A stretch of DNA of 37,637 bases from Firmicutes bacterium HGW-Firmicutes-8 (GCA_002840165.1 PGZN01000020.1:1-37637); one strand, 5' to 3'; numbered from the stretch's first letter, positions 25,301-33,422 are shown. Program-made: numbers and translations. Notes: generated by a model not told the origin, from the sequence alone.

Positions 25301-27849
25301 TTTGGGAAGAGACCAAATCAACCGTTCCAAGGTTAAACACAGCTGGTATGGACAGCGGGAAAGTCATTTCTAACATGGATAGCGGGAAAGCCGGCAGGGA
25401 GGCTCATGTTCTCCATACCCCGGGAATCGATTCTTCGGAACTGCTGTTCTATAACGGAATCGGCGGTTTTAGCCAGGATGGTAAGGAATATGTCATCCAC
25501 CTGAGGGAAGGCCAGCATACTCCGGCCCCCTGGATTAACGTAATTGCTAATGCCAAGTTTGGTTTTAATATCACAGAGGTGGGCGGGGGGTATACGTGGG
25601 CCGAAAACAGCCGGGAAAACAAGCTCTCCCCCTGGTACAATGACCCTGTAACAGATATGTTAGGTGAAGCAATCTACCTGCGTGATGAACAACGGGGCAG
25701 TTACTGGAGTATTACTCCCATGCCCGTTCGGGAGAAGGAAGAGTACATTATCCGGCACAGGCCGGGGTATTCTTCTTTTGAACATACCAGCCATGGGCTT
25801 GAGCAGCAGTTAACAGAGTTTGTGCCCCTGGAAGATCCGGTTAAAATTTATCTTATCAGGCTAAGGAATCTGTCTTCTGTCCCCAGGGACATATCAGCAA
25901 CTTATTATATTCGCCCTATCCTGGGAGTCAGTGAAAAGGTTAATGCTCAATATATTACCACTCAGAGTTATGGTGACAAAGGGGTTCTGTTGATTACAAA
26001 CTCATACAACTGTGATTTCCCTGGGAGGATTGCTTTTATTGATACTTCAGAAACTCCCCGGACCTTTACTGGGGATGGTAACGAATTTCTGGGGACTAAC
26101 GCCAGATTGGAAGACCCGGACGCTATGAGTAGGGAAAGACTTTCCGGTAGTGTAGGGGCAGGCTTAGAGCCTTGTGGGGCTATGCAGGTCAAAATATCTT
26201 TACGACCAGAGGAATCTAAAGAGATTGTATTCCTCCTTGGACAGGGAACGGATCTGCCTGAAGTGCAGCGCATTATTGATAAATACAGTAATGTGGAGGC
26301 AGCCGGGGCCGAGTTAGCTGCAGTTAGAGCTTACTGGGCCGAGAAGTTGGAAGTGATCCAGGTGTCTACTCCCGATAAATCCATGGATATCCTGCTAAAT
26401 AGTTGGCTTCAGTATCAGGTTATCTCCTGCCGTTTATGGTCCAGGGCGGCATTTTATCAGTCGGGTGGGGCCTACGGTTTTCGAGACCAGCTGCAGGACG
26501 TGATGGCTGTGGCGTATACATGGCCGGAGCTGACGAGAAATCAAATTTTACTCCATGCGGCCCATCAATTTGTAGAGGGTGATGTCCAGCATTGGTGGCA
26601 TCCGGGGGTAGATAAGGGAATCCGGACGAGGTACTCCGATGATTTCTTATGGCTGCCCTATGTGACCGCGGACTATATTCAATGTACTGATGACTGGTCT
26701 ATCCTGGATGAAACAACTGCTTTTTTGGAGGATGAACCCTTACCGGCAGATGAAGATGAGAGGTACATCATGCCCAGAATTTCCGGCGCAAAGGATACTG
26801 TTTATGGACACTGCCTGAGGGCTGTTGAGAATGCCCTAAAATTTGGTGAGCACGGGCTTCCCCTGATGGGTTCAGGTGACTGGAACGATAGTATGAATAC
26901 TGTCGGCAATAAGGGTAAAGGGGAAAGTGTATGGTTAGGCTGGTTCCTTTATACCGTGCTGCAGAGGTTTATGCCAATATGTAAATCCCGCGGTGACGAA
27001 CAAACGGCTGAAAGATACTCCGAAATAGCGGATAATATTGCTAAGTCTATTGAAAAAAATGCCTGGGATGGCAGCTGGTACCGGAGGGCCTATTTTGATG
27101 ACGGCACGCCGTTGGGTTCAGCAGAGAATACCGAATGTAAAATTGATTCGATTGCTCAATCGTGGTCGGTTATTTCAGGAGTAGGTAGGCCCCACCGGGC
27201 AGAGGAGGCCATGCAGGCAGTTAACAATTACCTTGTTGACAGGGAGGTGGGTATTATCAAACTTTTGGCTCCTCCTTTTGATAACGGCCCTCTCCAGCCA
27301 GGTTACATTAAAGGTTATGTGCCGGGAGGCAGGGAAAATGGCGGCCAGTATACCCACGCCGCTGTATGGAGCATTTTAGCCTTTGCCAAACTTGGAATGG
27401 GAGACAGGGTTGGGGAGCTGTTTTCTTTAATCAATCCCATTAATCACACCCGTACTCTTAAGGACTGTATGCGCTACGAAATAGAACCTTATGTGGTGGC
27501 CGGCGATGTGTATGCTGCGCCTCCAAATACTGGCCGGGGCGGATGGTCCTGGTACACGGGCGCGGCCGGCTGGATGTATAGGGTAGGAATAGAGTACATC
27601 ATAGGAATAAAGAAAATAGGCGCCAGCCTTTATTTCGACCCATGTATACCGAAGGATTGGCCGGAGATTCAAGTGCAATACAGGTTGGGGCAAACGCTGT
27701 ACCGGATACACATCCAAAACCCTGAGAGGGTAAATATGGGTGTGAAAAAGGTAATTATAAATGGCCGGGAGGTTCCGGACGGCCGCGTCCCCCTGATCGA
27801 TGACGGCAAAGAATATTTCGTAGAAGTAATTATGGGGAAGATTGAGTAA
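19351..27849 (+). CDS. Giant cyclic beta-1,2-glucan synthase-like protein (GT84/GH94)
   Basis: A 2832-residue membrane protein with the layout of NdvB/ChvB-type cyclic beta-1,2-glucan synthases. After about 400 helical residues come two membrane helices (about 405-458), a GT84 glycosyltransferase domain with the DxD at residues 625-627 (LTLDADTNLS) and LHRWVRGDW near 775, further helices (about 820-985), a glycoamylase-like domain (about 1005-1480; recently classed GH189, the cyclising transglycosylase), and a GH94 phosphorylase-like end with GSGDWNDSM near 2510, where the acid Asp lies. Substrate should be UDP-glucose; the product a cyclic or linear beta-1,2-glucan. I start at ATG 19351, after AAGGTGAT; the frame is open to 19288 (TTG) and ATG 19294 has no ribosome site. 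Terminators flank both ends. Confidence 0.88.
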   Translation: MMAVDETEKPAVNNILLGPEDIEKLALDIARRHVVGPNRRLPRGLMTRVGSNYKSILEVYKTLNRETGGGAPASQTAEWLLDNFYIIEEQVKDIKQSLAKKCFSQLPLLKNEQMKGLPRIYALASELVTHTDGMIDEKTLVNFIRAYQSQQPLSMGELWAMAVMLRIGLIEKISQICREQSSHYQQRHQAERLAELIISTIDQGDIEIHRIISEHLREKSDISPSFIVALVHKLKRQGRMTASVIGYIDKKLVEKGSSLEKMVSTELKAQAARQVSIGSAITSLRMISSVDWNEIFESLSCVEEILERDPAGIYDQMDFESRDHYRHVVEKISLYYDVPEIIVAEKALRCAHEVLPEIEEVSTENYREPKDHVGYYLVGDGRKRLEKQIGKTRGLKAALGFLKGYPHLVYFGSMGLFTLAAMALFLGYAINQGALSPLILLLTGLVILVPVSDIAINIVNFTVSNIYSPTILPKLALRDGIPEDSSTMVIIPTLLPNEKRVKELLEKLEVYYLANKEDNLYFALVSDFRDAGSQETKDDPQIIEAALNGVNELNARYSKDKTIFYYFHRERRCSESQNQWMGWERKRGAIVELNDLLTGVKDTSYTVLSCELSQIPCVKYVLTLDADTNLSMGTAKKLIGTIAHPLNRPVIDRKKGKVVKGYGILQPRIGVSLDSANKTFFSRIFAGQGGIDPYTTAVSDVYQDLFGEGIFTGKGIYELRTFQTLLKLAIPEDTVLSHDLLEGSYVRAGLVTDIELVDGYPARFNSYSTRLHRWVRGDWQLIPWLAARVKDSQGEQRENPLSALSKWKIIDNLRRSLLNPTLFILIVLGFSVLPGSALVWLGLAVMTIAFPTITYLTGGILARNYHQTEGAKGQTVITGVRSSLYQAGLQFTFIAYYAFLMTDAIVRTLFRVFVTRKNLLEWIPAADLEALMKNDLRTYYKKMCISPLFGLLLVGLAVIWPHTGVEITVAAVIFGIWTGAPYAARRISQECIKKFEQLSEQEHSELRRLARKTWAYFEDLVTVEDNYLPPDNYQVDPPNGAAHRTSPTNIGLLLVSTLAARDFGYLGTGEMVEKLEATLSTIEKMEKWDGHLYNWYDTLSLKVLRPRYVSTVDSGNLVGYLIVLTEGLRQYLNKPPVDLSLAQGLIDTIRIFNEELSDAESAVDFGDLEGYIFEREYHPLSWLEVLNGIELQLSGDSLKEMVNHSPWGRKLVTMTGSFKKETETPIESIQEQGQNLLKRIRLLIDNTRFIPLFDPKRQLFSIGYNVEEGSLTKSYYDLLASEARLASYIAIARGEVDKKHWFRLGRKLTQVDGYKGLASWSGTMFEYFMPLLVMRNFENSLLDGTYAFVVKAQQKYVEKRKIPWGVSESAFYAFDITLNYQYKAFGVPGVGLKRGLGNELVVAPYAAVLALTTNPKAVMQNILRLKEEGMDGEYGLYEAKDFTPGRAAFNGESSVIKNFMAHHLGMSLLALNNFFFNNIMQQRFHADPVIKSAEVVLQERIPSRVVIPKEHREKYQPFKRKNLDAPEVARKYRTPNSELPNVQLLSNGSYSVMVTDGGSGYSKINDMAVARWRESRQGGSGFFIYIQNINSNNVWSATYEPFCFKPEEYRVVFSPDKAEFIRKDGNIETHTQIVVSPEDNAEVRKITLTNNSRSPRVMEVTSYLETVLTHPDADLAHPAFSNLFVTTEFVPQSDCLLAVRKPRSAGQKQVWAMHTVTVEGNSIGNMQYETDRARFIGRNRGLKNPLAMDVDQPLSNTVGAVLDPIMSLRKRVRLDPGQSIRISYIVAVTENRQSALTLADKYHDPKVIERAFEYAWNRSQIEAAHLDIETRDKEVFLNMIPSILFPGPARRKHEEMIARNKKGQHCLWTFGISGDIPIVLAVIDDTEEIEMVYKLLKAHEFWQMKGLKVDLVFLTEDEGSYDQPLQDSIRDAVFASHARDMVNMTGGVYLLNANIITEEEKILICAVARIILKDDAGPIEEQLIWEETKSTVPRLNTAGMDSGKVISNMDSGKAGREAHVLHTPGIDSSELLFYNGIGGFSQDGKEYVIHLREGQHTPAPWINVIANAKFGFNITEVGGGYTWAENSRENKLSPWYNDPVTDMLGEAIYLRDEQRGSYWSITPMPVREKEEYIIRHRPGYSSFEHTSHGLEQQLTEFVPLEDPVKIYLIRLRNLSSVPRDISATYYIRPILGVSEKVNAQYITTQSYGDKGVLLITNSYNCDFPGRIAFIDTSETPRTFTGDGNEFLGTNARLEDPDAMSRERLSGSVGAGLEPCGAMQVKISLRPEESKEIVFLLGQGTDLPEVQRIIDKYSNVEAAGAELAAVRAYWAEKLEVIQVSTPDKSMDILLNSWLQYQVISCRLWSRAAFYQSGGAYGFRDQLQDVMAVAYTWPELTRNQILLHAAHQFVEGDVQHWWHPGVDKGIRTRYSDDFLWLPYVTADYIQCTDDWSILDETTAFLEDEPLPADEDERYIMPRISGAKDTVYGHCLRAVENALKFGEHGLPLMGSGDWNDSMNTVGNKGKGESVWLGWFLYTVLQRFMPICKSRGDEQTAERYSEIADNIAKSIEKNAWDGSWYRRAYFDDGTPLGSAENTECKIDSIAQSWSVISGVGRPHRAEEAMQAVNNYLVDREVGIIKLLAPPFDNGPLQPGYIKGYVPGGRENGGQYTHAAVWSILAFAKLGMGDRVGELFSLINPINHTRTLKDCMRYEIEPYVVAGDVYAAPPNTGRGGWSWYTGAAGWMYRVGIEYIIGIKKIGASLYFDPCIPKDWPEIQVQYRLGQTLYRIHIQNPERVNMGVKKVIINGREVPDGRVPLIDDGKEYFVEVIMGKIE

Positions 27850-27852
27850 AGA

Positions 27853-27874
27853 GGACTGTCTTTGAAGACAGTCC
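27853..27874 (+). terminator. Terminator of the glucan synthase gene
   Basis: Stem GGACTGTC/GACAGTCC followed by TTTATATATTTTT. The left arm GGACTGTCTT is the same as in the leader terminator at 19108. Confidence 0.75.
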
Positions 27875-27949
27875 TTTATATATTTTTATGGAACATTTTA
27901 CTACCTACTGCGTCAAATAAATATAAACTAAAATTTGAGGAGGATTTTT

Positions 27950-30109
27950 ATGAAAAAAGTTCTGGCCTTCGTATTAGTATTTGTTCTCCTGCTTACCCTT
28001 TTTCCGGCCGCTGCTTTGGCAGCTTATGATCAGGATCTGGAAAAGGCGATTAACTCTGCAAAAGCGATCTTTGATATCCCGAAAACATATAACAATTTTT
28101 CTTATAATATAAGCAAACAAAATGATAAAACTGTTTTTAATTTAAACTGGACCGACAAGAATATGCAGGGAAACGTCAGTGTAACAATAGACTCCGCGGC
28201 GAAAATAATCAGCTATTATTCATATAAAAATGTTTACGGCCGGGACCAGAAAAAGCTGCCTTCTGTCAGTAGAAGCGATGCCCAGATTATTGCCGAAAAC
28301 TTTATCAATAAAATTAATCCTGCCTCCCGGAATAAAATAAAATTCCAGCAAAACAATAACCCGCCGAGTATCGCAGACAGAAATTATTACTTTAATTACA
28401 TAAGGTATGAGAACGGCATCCCGTTTCCCGAGAATAATATAAGTGTATCCATCGACGGGATGACAGGCGAAGTCCAAAGTTACTACTGCAACTGGTATGA
28501 AGATTCGGTTTTTCCGGAAAGCAAAGGAGTTATGTCCCTTGAAGAGGCCCAGAAGCAGTTTACAGACAAACTGGGCCTGAAGCTGGTTTTTAAGCTCGGC
28601 TATGAAGTGAAAGAAACAACCCCCTACCTTGTTTATACGAACGTTTATAGTAACCGTTTCCTGGATGCCAAAACAGGTGAAGTTATGTCAGGTGACGGGT
28701 ATTTTGGCTACTACGGCGGCATGGGACGGGAAAAGATGGCTATGGACAGCCGAATGGGCGGTTATGCCCCTCAGAAACCCGCATCTCTTACCCCTGAGGA
28801 ACAGCAGGCTGTGGAAAAAGCCGCCAACATAATGGATCAGGCTGAGGCGGAAGAAAGGGCCAGAAAAGCGCTTAATATTTCCCCGGACTTAAAATTGAAC
28901 TACGTAAGCCTGTACAGCGACTGGCGCAACAAAGATGACTACATCTGGAACATGGATTTTGGCCGCGAGGAAAAATTGGGTGGGACCACCCGGTACTATA
29001 ATGTCAGTGTTTCGATGAATGCCGCCAACGGAGATATAATGAGCTTCTATAGAGGTGTACCGTACGATGAGGATGCGGTTGTTAAGTATACCGAAGAGCA
29101 GTCCCTGAAAATAGCAGTCGACATGATTAAATCCCTAAAACCGGATAAACTCTCGGAAGTTGAGAGGGTAACCTGGAATGTCCCTGAGATGAGACCGATG
29201 AATGGGGAAAAACCCCGGGAATCATATTTCAACTTTACGAGAAAAGTTAGCGGTGCGTACTTTTTGGATAACGGCTTCAATATCAACGTAGATAACGTCA
29301 CTGGGACTGTAACCAGCTACAGCTACAGCTGGTATAATAAAACCCTGCCTTCCACAGATAAAATAATCACCGCTGCCGAAGCCGACAAACTGTTCTTTGA
29401 GAAAGTCGGAATTCAGCTGCAGTACATTTCCCAGGACCCGTCTCTGAAAGACAGCCGGATTCTGCCTGTCCCCAGTAATAGAGAAAAATGGGATGTTAAG
29501 CTCATCTACGCTGTTAAGCCGGAAAAACCGGCTAACATCGACGCGTTCACCGGCGAGGTATTGGACTACAGCGGAAAACCTTTGGTGACAGGAGATACTG
29601 CCCAGTATACCGATATTGGGGGACACTACGCAGCAAGCCGGATTAAGGTTTTGAAAGAATTTGGCATATCACTCCCCGGAACACAGCTTATACCCAATCA
29701 AACTGCACAGCAAAGGGAATTCTTGTACCTTTTGTATAAGGCTGTTAATCCTTATAATAACCTGGCTTTCCCCGAAAATTCCGAGGACGATGACAATATG
29801 TACAGCTATCTTATCGAGGCAGGCATTGTCAAGGAAGGAGAAAAATCTCCCAAATCAATAATTACCAGGCAGGAAGCTGTCAAGTTTGTTATCAGGGCCC
29901 TGAAGTATGACAAAGTCGCTGAAATTAACAAGGGAATCTATTTACTCCCCTTTAAAGATGCAGATAAAATCGGGTCCGGCCTATATGGATACATGGCTGT
30001 CGCCTACGGGTTAAATATCATTAGCGGCAGTAACGGTTACTGTAATCCAGGCAACAGCCTGACCAGGGCAGATGCCTTTGTGTTGGTATACAACTTTTTA
30101 AATGTTTAG
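27950..30109 (+). CDS. Exported YcdB/PepSY-type protein with SLH-like end
   Basis: A 719-residue exported protein. A signal peptide covers about residues 1-26 (MKKVLAFVLVFVLLLTLFPA, then AALA). The body has two or more YcdB/YcdC-type repeats of the kind PepSY/DUF4901: YYFNYIRYENGIPFPENNISVSIDGMTGEVQSYYCNWY-like units at about 140-220, and a similar FNFTRKVSGAY, NVDNVTGTVTSYSYSWYN unit at about 425-470. The last 170 residues are S-layer-homology-like: TDIGGHYAASRIKVL at about 555 and ITRQEAVKFVIRAL, FKDADKIGSGLYGYMAVAYGL further on. It is probably bound to the cell wall. ATG at 27950 follows GAGGAGGAT. Function unknown. Confidence 0.75.
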   Translation: MKKVLAFVLVFVLLLTLFPAAALAAYDQDLEKAINSAKAIFDIPKTYNNFSYNISKQNDKTVFNLNWTDKNMQGNVSVTIDSAAKIISYYSYKNVYGRDQKKLPSVSRSDAQIIAENFINKINPASRNKIKFQQNNNPPSIADRNYYFNYIRYENGIPFPENNISVSIDGMTGEVQSYYCNWYEDSVFPESKGVMSLEEAQKQFTDKLGLKLVFKLGYEVKETTPYLVYTNVYSNRFLDAKTGEVMSGDGYFGYYGGMGREKMAMDSRMGGYAPQKPASLTPEEQQAVEKAANIMDQAEAEERARKALNISPDLKLNYVSLYSDWRNKDDYIWNMDFGREEKLGGTTRYYNVSVSMNAANGDIMSFYRGVPYDEDAVVKYTEEQSLKIAVDMIKSLKPDKLSEVERVTWNVPEMRPMNGEKPRESYFNFTRKVSGAYFLDNGFNINVDNVTGTVTSYSYSWYNKTLPSTDKIITAAEADKLFFEKVGIQLQYISQDPSLKDSRILPVPSNREKWDVKLIYAVKPEKPANIDAFTGEVLDYSGKPLVTGDTAQYTDIGGHYAASRIKVLKEFGISLPGTQLIPNQTAQQREFLYLLYKAVNPYNNLAFPENSEDDDNMYSYLIEAGIVKEGEKSPKSIITRQEAVKFVIRALKYDKVAEINKGIYLLPFKDADKIGSGLYGYMAVAYGLNIISGSNGYCNPGNSLTRADAFVLVYNFLNV

Positions 30110-30138
30110 TTTTGACACTTAGACTAGCCATTTGCATT

Positions 30139-30172
30139 AACCCCTTCCGTCATCCGGAAGGGTTATTTTTTT
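30139..30172 (+). terminator. Terminator of the YcdB/SLH gene
   Basis: Stem AACCCCTTCCG/CGGAAGGGTT followed by ATTTTTTT. Confidence 0.8.
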
Positions 30173-30195
30173 GCAGTCATTGACATATTTTGCTA

Positions 30196-30207
30196 GAACA
30201 TTTGTTC
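30196..30207 (+). promoter_or_regulatory. LexA-type box upstream of recQ
   Basis: GAAC-ATTT-GTTC matches the Firmicute LexA/DinR box (GAAC-N4-GTTC). It lies 49 bp before the recQ ATG, between TTGACA (30180-30185) and TATTAT (30217-30222), which do not have ordinary promoter spacing to each other. Confidence 0.6.
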
Positions 30208-30256
30208 GCCATGTGGTATTATTATGTTGTTGGAATTTTTTTTAAGGAGCAGTTTG

Positions 30257-32455
30257 ATGATAGAAAAAGCCCTGACAACCCTCAAGCGTTATTATGGGTA
30301 CAGTACTTTTAAAGAAGGCCAGGAACAGATTATCCACAATATTCTGCAGGGCCATGATACCGTTGGTATTATGCCCACAGGTGGGGGAAAGTCCATTTGT
30401 TTTCAGATTCCTGCCCTTCTATTTTCGGGAATCACAATCGTCATATCCCCCCTGATTTCCCTGATGAAGGACCAGGTTGACACCCTCAACAGTTTAGGCA
30501 TCCCGGCTTCCTTCATTAACAGTTCGCTGACCAAGGGGGAAGTAACAGAACGGATTCGTGAAGCCGGAACCGGCAGGTATAAAATCCTCTATGTGGCTCC
30601 TGAGAGGCTTGAATCAGGGCTCTTTCGGGCAGTTACGGCTTCTGTTGATATTTCTATGGTCGCCATTGATGAAGCTCATTGTATTTCCCAGTGGGGCCAT
30701 GATTTCAGGCCGAGCTACCGCAGTATTTCACCTTTTATCAAAGGACTGCCGGAACGACCGGTGGTAACAGCCTTTACAGCTACGGCCACCGAGGAAGTAA
30801 CCCGGGATATCATCAAACTTTTATCAATGAAAAAATCAGCGGCCCATGTGATGGGTTTCAATAGAGAGAATCTGTCTTTTGCAGTCGTCCGCGGCCAAAA
30901 TAAGCAGGACTTTACTATGAATTTCCTGTCAGGCAGCCCCGGACAAGCCGGCATCATTTACGCCGCTACGAGAAAAGAGACAGATAATCTCTACAGCCTT
31001 TTATCGAGAAAAGGATATTCCGTCGGCAGGTACCATGCGGGGCTTACTGACGAAGAAAGGATGAAAACCCAGGAAGCATTTATCTATGATGATATCAATA
31101 TTATGGTGGCCACCAATGCCTTTGGGATGGGAATCGATAAATCCAATGTGCGGTATGTCATCCATTACAATATGCCAAAAAACATGGAAGCCTATTATCA
31201 AGAAGCCGGCCGGGCGGGACGGGACGGCGACCCCGGCCAGTGTATTTTGCTTTTCAATCCCCAGGATATTTTGCTGCAGAAATTTTTGATCGAGCAGACG
31301 GTTTCATCTCCTGAGAGGAAGGCCGGTGAATATAAAAAACTGCAGACAATGGTTGATTACTGCCATACTACGGGCTGTTTACGAAAATACATTCTCCAAT
31401 ACTTTGGCGAAGAGCATGCCTTCCAAAACTGCGGCAGCTGCAGCAGCTGTAATGATGACAGCGAACTCAACGATATAACAGTAGAAGCCCAAAAGATTTT
31501 TTCCTGTATCAAACACATGCATGAGAGGTTTGGTTCCACCCTCGTAGCTGAGGTTTTAAAGGGTTCGCAAAATAAAAAAGTCATTCAATTTGGATTTGAC
31601 CGTTTATCTACTTATGGTTTAATGAAGGAATACACCCTCAAGGAAATAAAGGACATGATAAATGTACTTATTGCCGAAGGGTACCTTTATTCAACCGAAG
31701 GACAATATCCGGTAGTAAAAATAAGCCCCAAGGCTTTTCCGGTGCTTAAAGGAGAAGGCGGGGTTTGGCAGAAGATCCGGAAAAAACAGGTCCAGCTCAA
31801 ACAGGACGAATCCCTTTTTGAGCTGCTCAGGGCTTTACGCAAGGAGATTTCGGCCAAGGAAAATGTCCCTCCATATGTCGTTTTTCCTGACAGCACCCTA
31901 AGGGAAATGTGCTCATCACTGCCAACCGACAGCACATCTATGCTGGCAGTTAAAGGGGTCGGCGAAATAAAGTTTCAGAATTACGGCAGCCTGTTTATTG
32001 AAGTGATTAGAAACTATGTCAATGAACACAATCTCTCGCCGCAGAATAACAATCCCATTTCACCGGTTGAGTTGCCAAGCGGGCGTTCCCTGGATACCGA
32101 TGGCATCCAGGATACCGGTCACCGTGAAGAGGAAGAGGAACCAAGTCACCTGATTACATATAAAATGTATCAGGCCGGTCAGACCGTTAGAGAAATAGCA
32201 AAAGACCGCGGCCTCAAGCCGGTTACAATCGAAAACCATATCATCCGATGTGGGTTGGAAGGCCACTGGGTTGATTGGGACGCCATTATTCCGCAGGAAT
32301 ACGAGACATTGATTTTAGAGACGATCCATGAGATTGGCACCGAAAAGTTGAGGCTGCTAAAAGATGCTTTGCCGGATGGAGTGAGTTATTTCGCAATCCG
32401 GGCAGTAATGTGTAAGTACCGTGACAATACCTTTAAACCAGTCAAGGAAGGATAA
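30257..32455 (+). CDS. recQ: ATP-dependent DNA helicase RecQ
   Basis: A 732-residue RecQ helicase that unwinds DNA 3'-to-5' in repair. The motor has Walker A (MPTGGGKSICFQIP), Walker B/DEAH (AIDEAHCISQWGHDFRPSY) and motif VI (YYQEAGRAGRDG). The zinc site follows (CHTTGC, then NCGSCSSC), then the winged RQC part, an HRDC domain (about residues 515-590) and a C-terminal helix-turn-helix (AGQTVREIAKDRGLKPVTIENHI, as in HTH_40). Length is above the E. coli protein (about 610) because of this extra end, which is common in Firmicutes. ATG at 30257 lies 8 nt after AAGGAGC. A LexA-type box upstream suggests SOS control. Whether the ArsC-like gene 10 nt downstream is co-transcribed cannot be told. Confidence 0.95.
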   Translation: MIEKALTTLKRYYGYSTFKEGQEQIIHNILQGHDTVGIMPTGGGKSICFQIPALLFSGITIVISPLISLMKDQVDTLNSLGIPASFINSSLTKGEVTERIREAGTGRYKILYVAPERLESGLFRAVTASVDISMVAIDEAHCISQWGHDFRPSYRSISPFIKGLPERPVVTAFTATATEEVTRDIIKLLSMKKSAAHVMGFNRENLSFAVVRGQNKQDFTMNFLSGSPGQAGIIYAATRKETDNLYSLLSRKGYSVGRYHAGLTDEERMKTQEAFIYDDINIMVATNAFGMGIDKSNVRYVIHYNMPKNMEAYYQEAGRAGRDGDPGQCILLFNPQDILLQKFLIEQTVSSPERKAGEYKKLQTMVDYCHTTGCLRKYILQYFGEEHAFQNCGSCSSCNDDSELNDITVEAQKIFSCIKHMHERFGSTLVAEVLKGSQNKKVIQFGFDRLSTYGLMKEYTLKEIKDMINVLIAEGYLYSTEGQYPVVKISPKAFPVLKGEGGVWQKIRKKQVQLKQDESLFELLRALRKEISAKENVPPYVVFPDSTLREMCSSLPTDSTSMLAVKGVGEIKFQNYGSLFIEVIRNYVNEHNLSPQNNNPISPVELPSGRSLDTDGIQDTGHREEEEEPSHLITYKMYQAGQTVREIAKDRGLKPVTIENHIIRCGLEGHWVDWDAIIPQEYETLILETIHEIGTEKLRLLKDALPDGVSYFAIRAVMCKYRDNTFKPVKEG

Positions 32456-32465
32456 GAAGAAGCTA

Positions 32466-32807
32466 ATGAATATCCAAATATTTGGTGTTAAGAAATGTTT
32501 TAACACCAAAAAGGCCGAACGTTATTTTAAAGAGAGAAGAATAAAATATCAATTTATTGACTTAACCATAATTGGGTTAAGCAGGGGAGAATTGAAGAGT
32601 GTTAAGGCTGCTGTAGGATTGAATAATTTGATTGACAGTGAATCTAAGGATTACAAAAGATTATATATGGATCGTATTAGCGGTATTAATGTTAGGGAAG
32701 AAATGCTGTTAAATAACCCCAGTCTTTATAAAACACCTGTAATACGTAATGGCAAACAAGCTACAGTAGGCTATCAACCGGATATATGGAACTCTTGGTT
32801 GAATTGA
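32466..32807 (+). CDS. ArsC/Spx-family protein
   Basis: A 113-residue thioredoxin-fold protein of the ArsC/Spx/YffB type. The start (NIQIFGVKKCFNTKKAERYF) carries a single active-site-like Cys (C11) in CFNT; a second Cys is lacking, so it cannot work like the CxxC Spx switch. The rest shows the typical LIDSESKDYKRL and a cis-Pro in YKTPVIRNG. Substrate unknown; arsenate is one option but not shown. ATG at 32466 follows GAAGAAG. It is 10 nt after recQ, possibly on the same message. Confidence 0.7.
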   Translation: MNIQIFGVKKCFNTKKAERYFKERRIKYQFIDLTIIGLSRGELKSVKAAVGLNNLIDSESKDYKRLYMDRISGINVREEMLLNNPSLYKTPVIRNGKQATVGYQPDIWNSWLN

Positions 32808-32810
32808 ACT

Positions 32811-32885
32811 GGGGGTTTCGGTAACAAAATGGGGGCTCGTCCAGTACGCCTCCGGTTGCGCCACCCCGTGCGCCTTGCCAGAAAA
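32811..32885. repeat. Repeat unit upstream of hicB
   Basis: Starts with GGGGGTTTCGGTAAC (32811-32825), which recurs as GGGGGTTCGGTAAC at 33491-33504 behind hicA. The part 32844-32884 (GTACGCCT, GGTTGCGCC, GCGCC, GCCAG) matches the right half of the palindrome at 37543-37585. Confidence 0.45.
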
Positions 32886-32907
32886 ACGAAACCGAGAAGT
32901 GGAGAAA

Positions 32908-32938
32908 TTGACATTATTCTTCCTAGCCGTGATATAAT
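32908..32938 (+). promoter_or_regulatory. Vegetative promoter of hicBA
   Basis: TTGACA at 32908-32913 and TATAAT at 32933-32938, both perfect but 19 bp apart. The start would be about 30 nt before hicB. Confidence 0.6.
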
Positions 32939-32976
32939 AAAGAAGAGAAAAATACAGAGACTTGAGGTGAACAGGC

Positions 32977-33195
32977 ATGAAAAAATATAGTTTCACAATC
33001 CTTATTGAAAAAGACGAAGACGGCATATATGTTGCTTCTGTTCCTGCTTTAAGAGGCTGTCATACACAGGCTAAAACAATTGAAGAATTGTATCCAAGAA
33101 TCAGGGAGGCAATCGGGCTTTGCTTGGAGGTGGAAAATCAAGAACTTGTCCAGAATGAATTTGTTGGAATTCAGCAGATTGAGGTTGTGGTATGA
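32977..33195 (+). CDS. hicB: HicB antitoxin
   Basis: A 72-residue HicB-type antitoxin: YSFTILIEKDEDGIYVASVPALRGCHTQAKTIEELYPRIREAI is the usual partial RNase-H-fold domain. The C-terminal DNA-binding part of longer HicBs is absent, so repression of its own promoter would need another factor. ATG at 32977 is 5 nt after GAGGTGAACAGG. It is followed by hicA with a 4-nt overlap (ATGA), antitoxin first. Confidence 0.9.
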   Translation: MKKYSFTILIEKDEDGIYVASVPALRGCHTQAKTIEELYPRIREAIGLCLEVENQELVQNEFVGIQQIEVVV

Positions 33196-33422
33196 GCAGG
33201 TTGACCATCATTCCGTCAAAGGAGATGGCAAAGATTCTCGAGAAACTGGGTTTTAAGGAAGTTCGACAAAAAGGAAGCCATAAAAGCTTTAGGCACAAAG
33301 ACGGAAGAACAACCATTGTTCCTTTTCACGGTGAGGATTTGGGTCGGGGACTAATAAGAAAAATACTCAACGATATTGAAATTACAGTTGATGAATATGA
33401 AATGTTAAGGAAAAAGATATGA
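33192..33422 (+). CDS. hicA: HicA toxin (mRNA interferase)
   Basis: A 76-residue HicA toxin of the dsRBD-like fold. The catalytic His is in GSHKSFRH, and the sequence VPFHGEDLGRGLIRKIL is typical. It cleaves mRNA and is neutralised by HicB. It overlaps hicB by 4 nt and is followed by a hairpin at 33421-33445. Confidence 0.92.
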   Translation: MSRLTIIPSKEMAKILEKLGFKEVRQKGSHKSFRHKDGRTTIVPFHGEDLGRGLIRKILNDIEITVDEYEMLRKKI

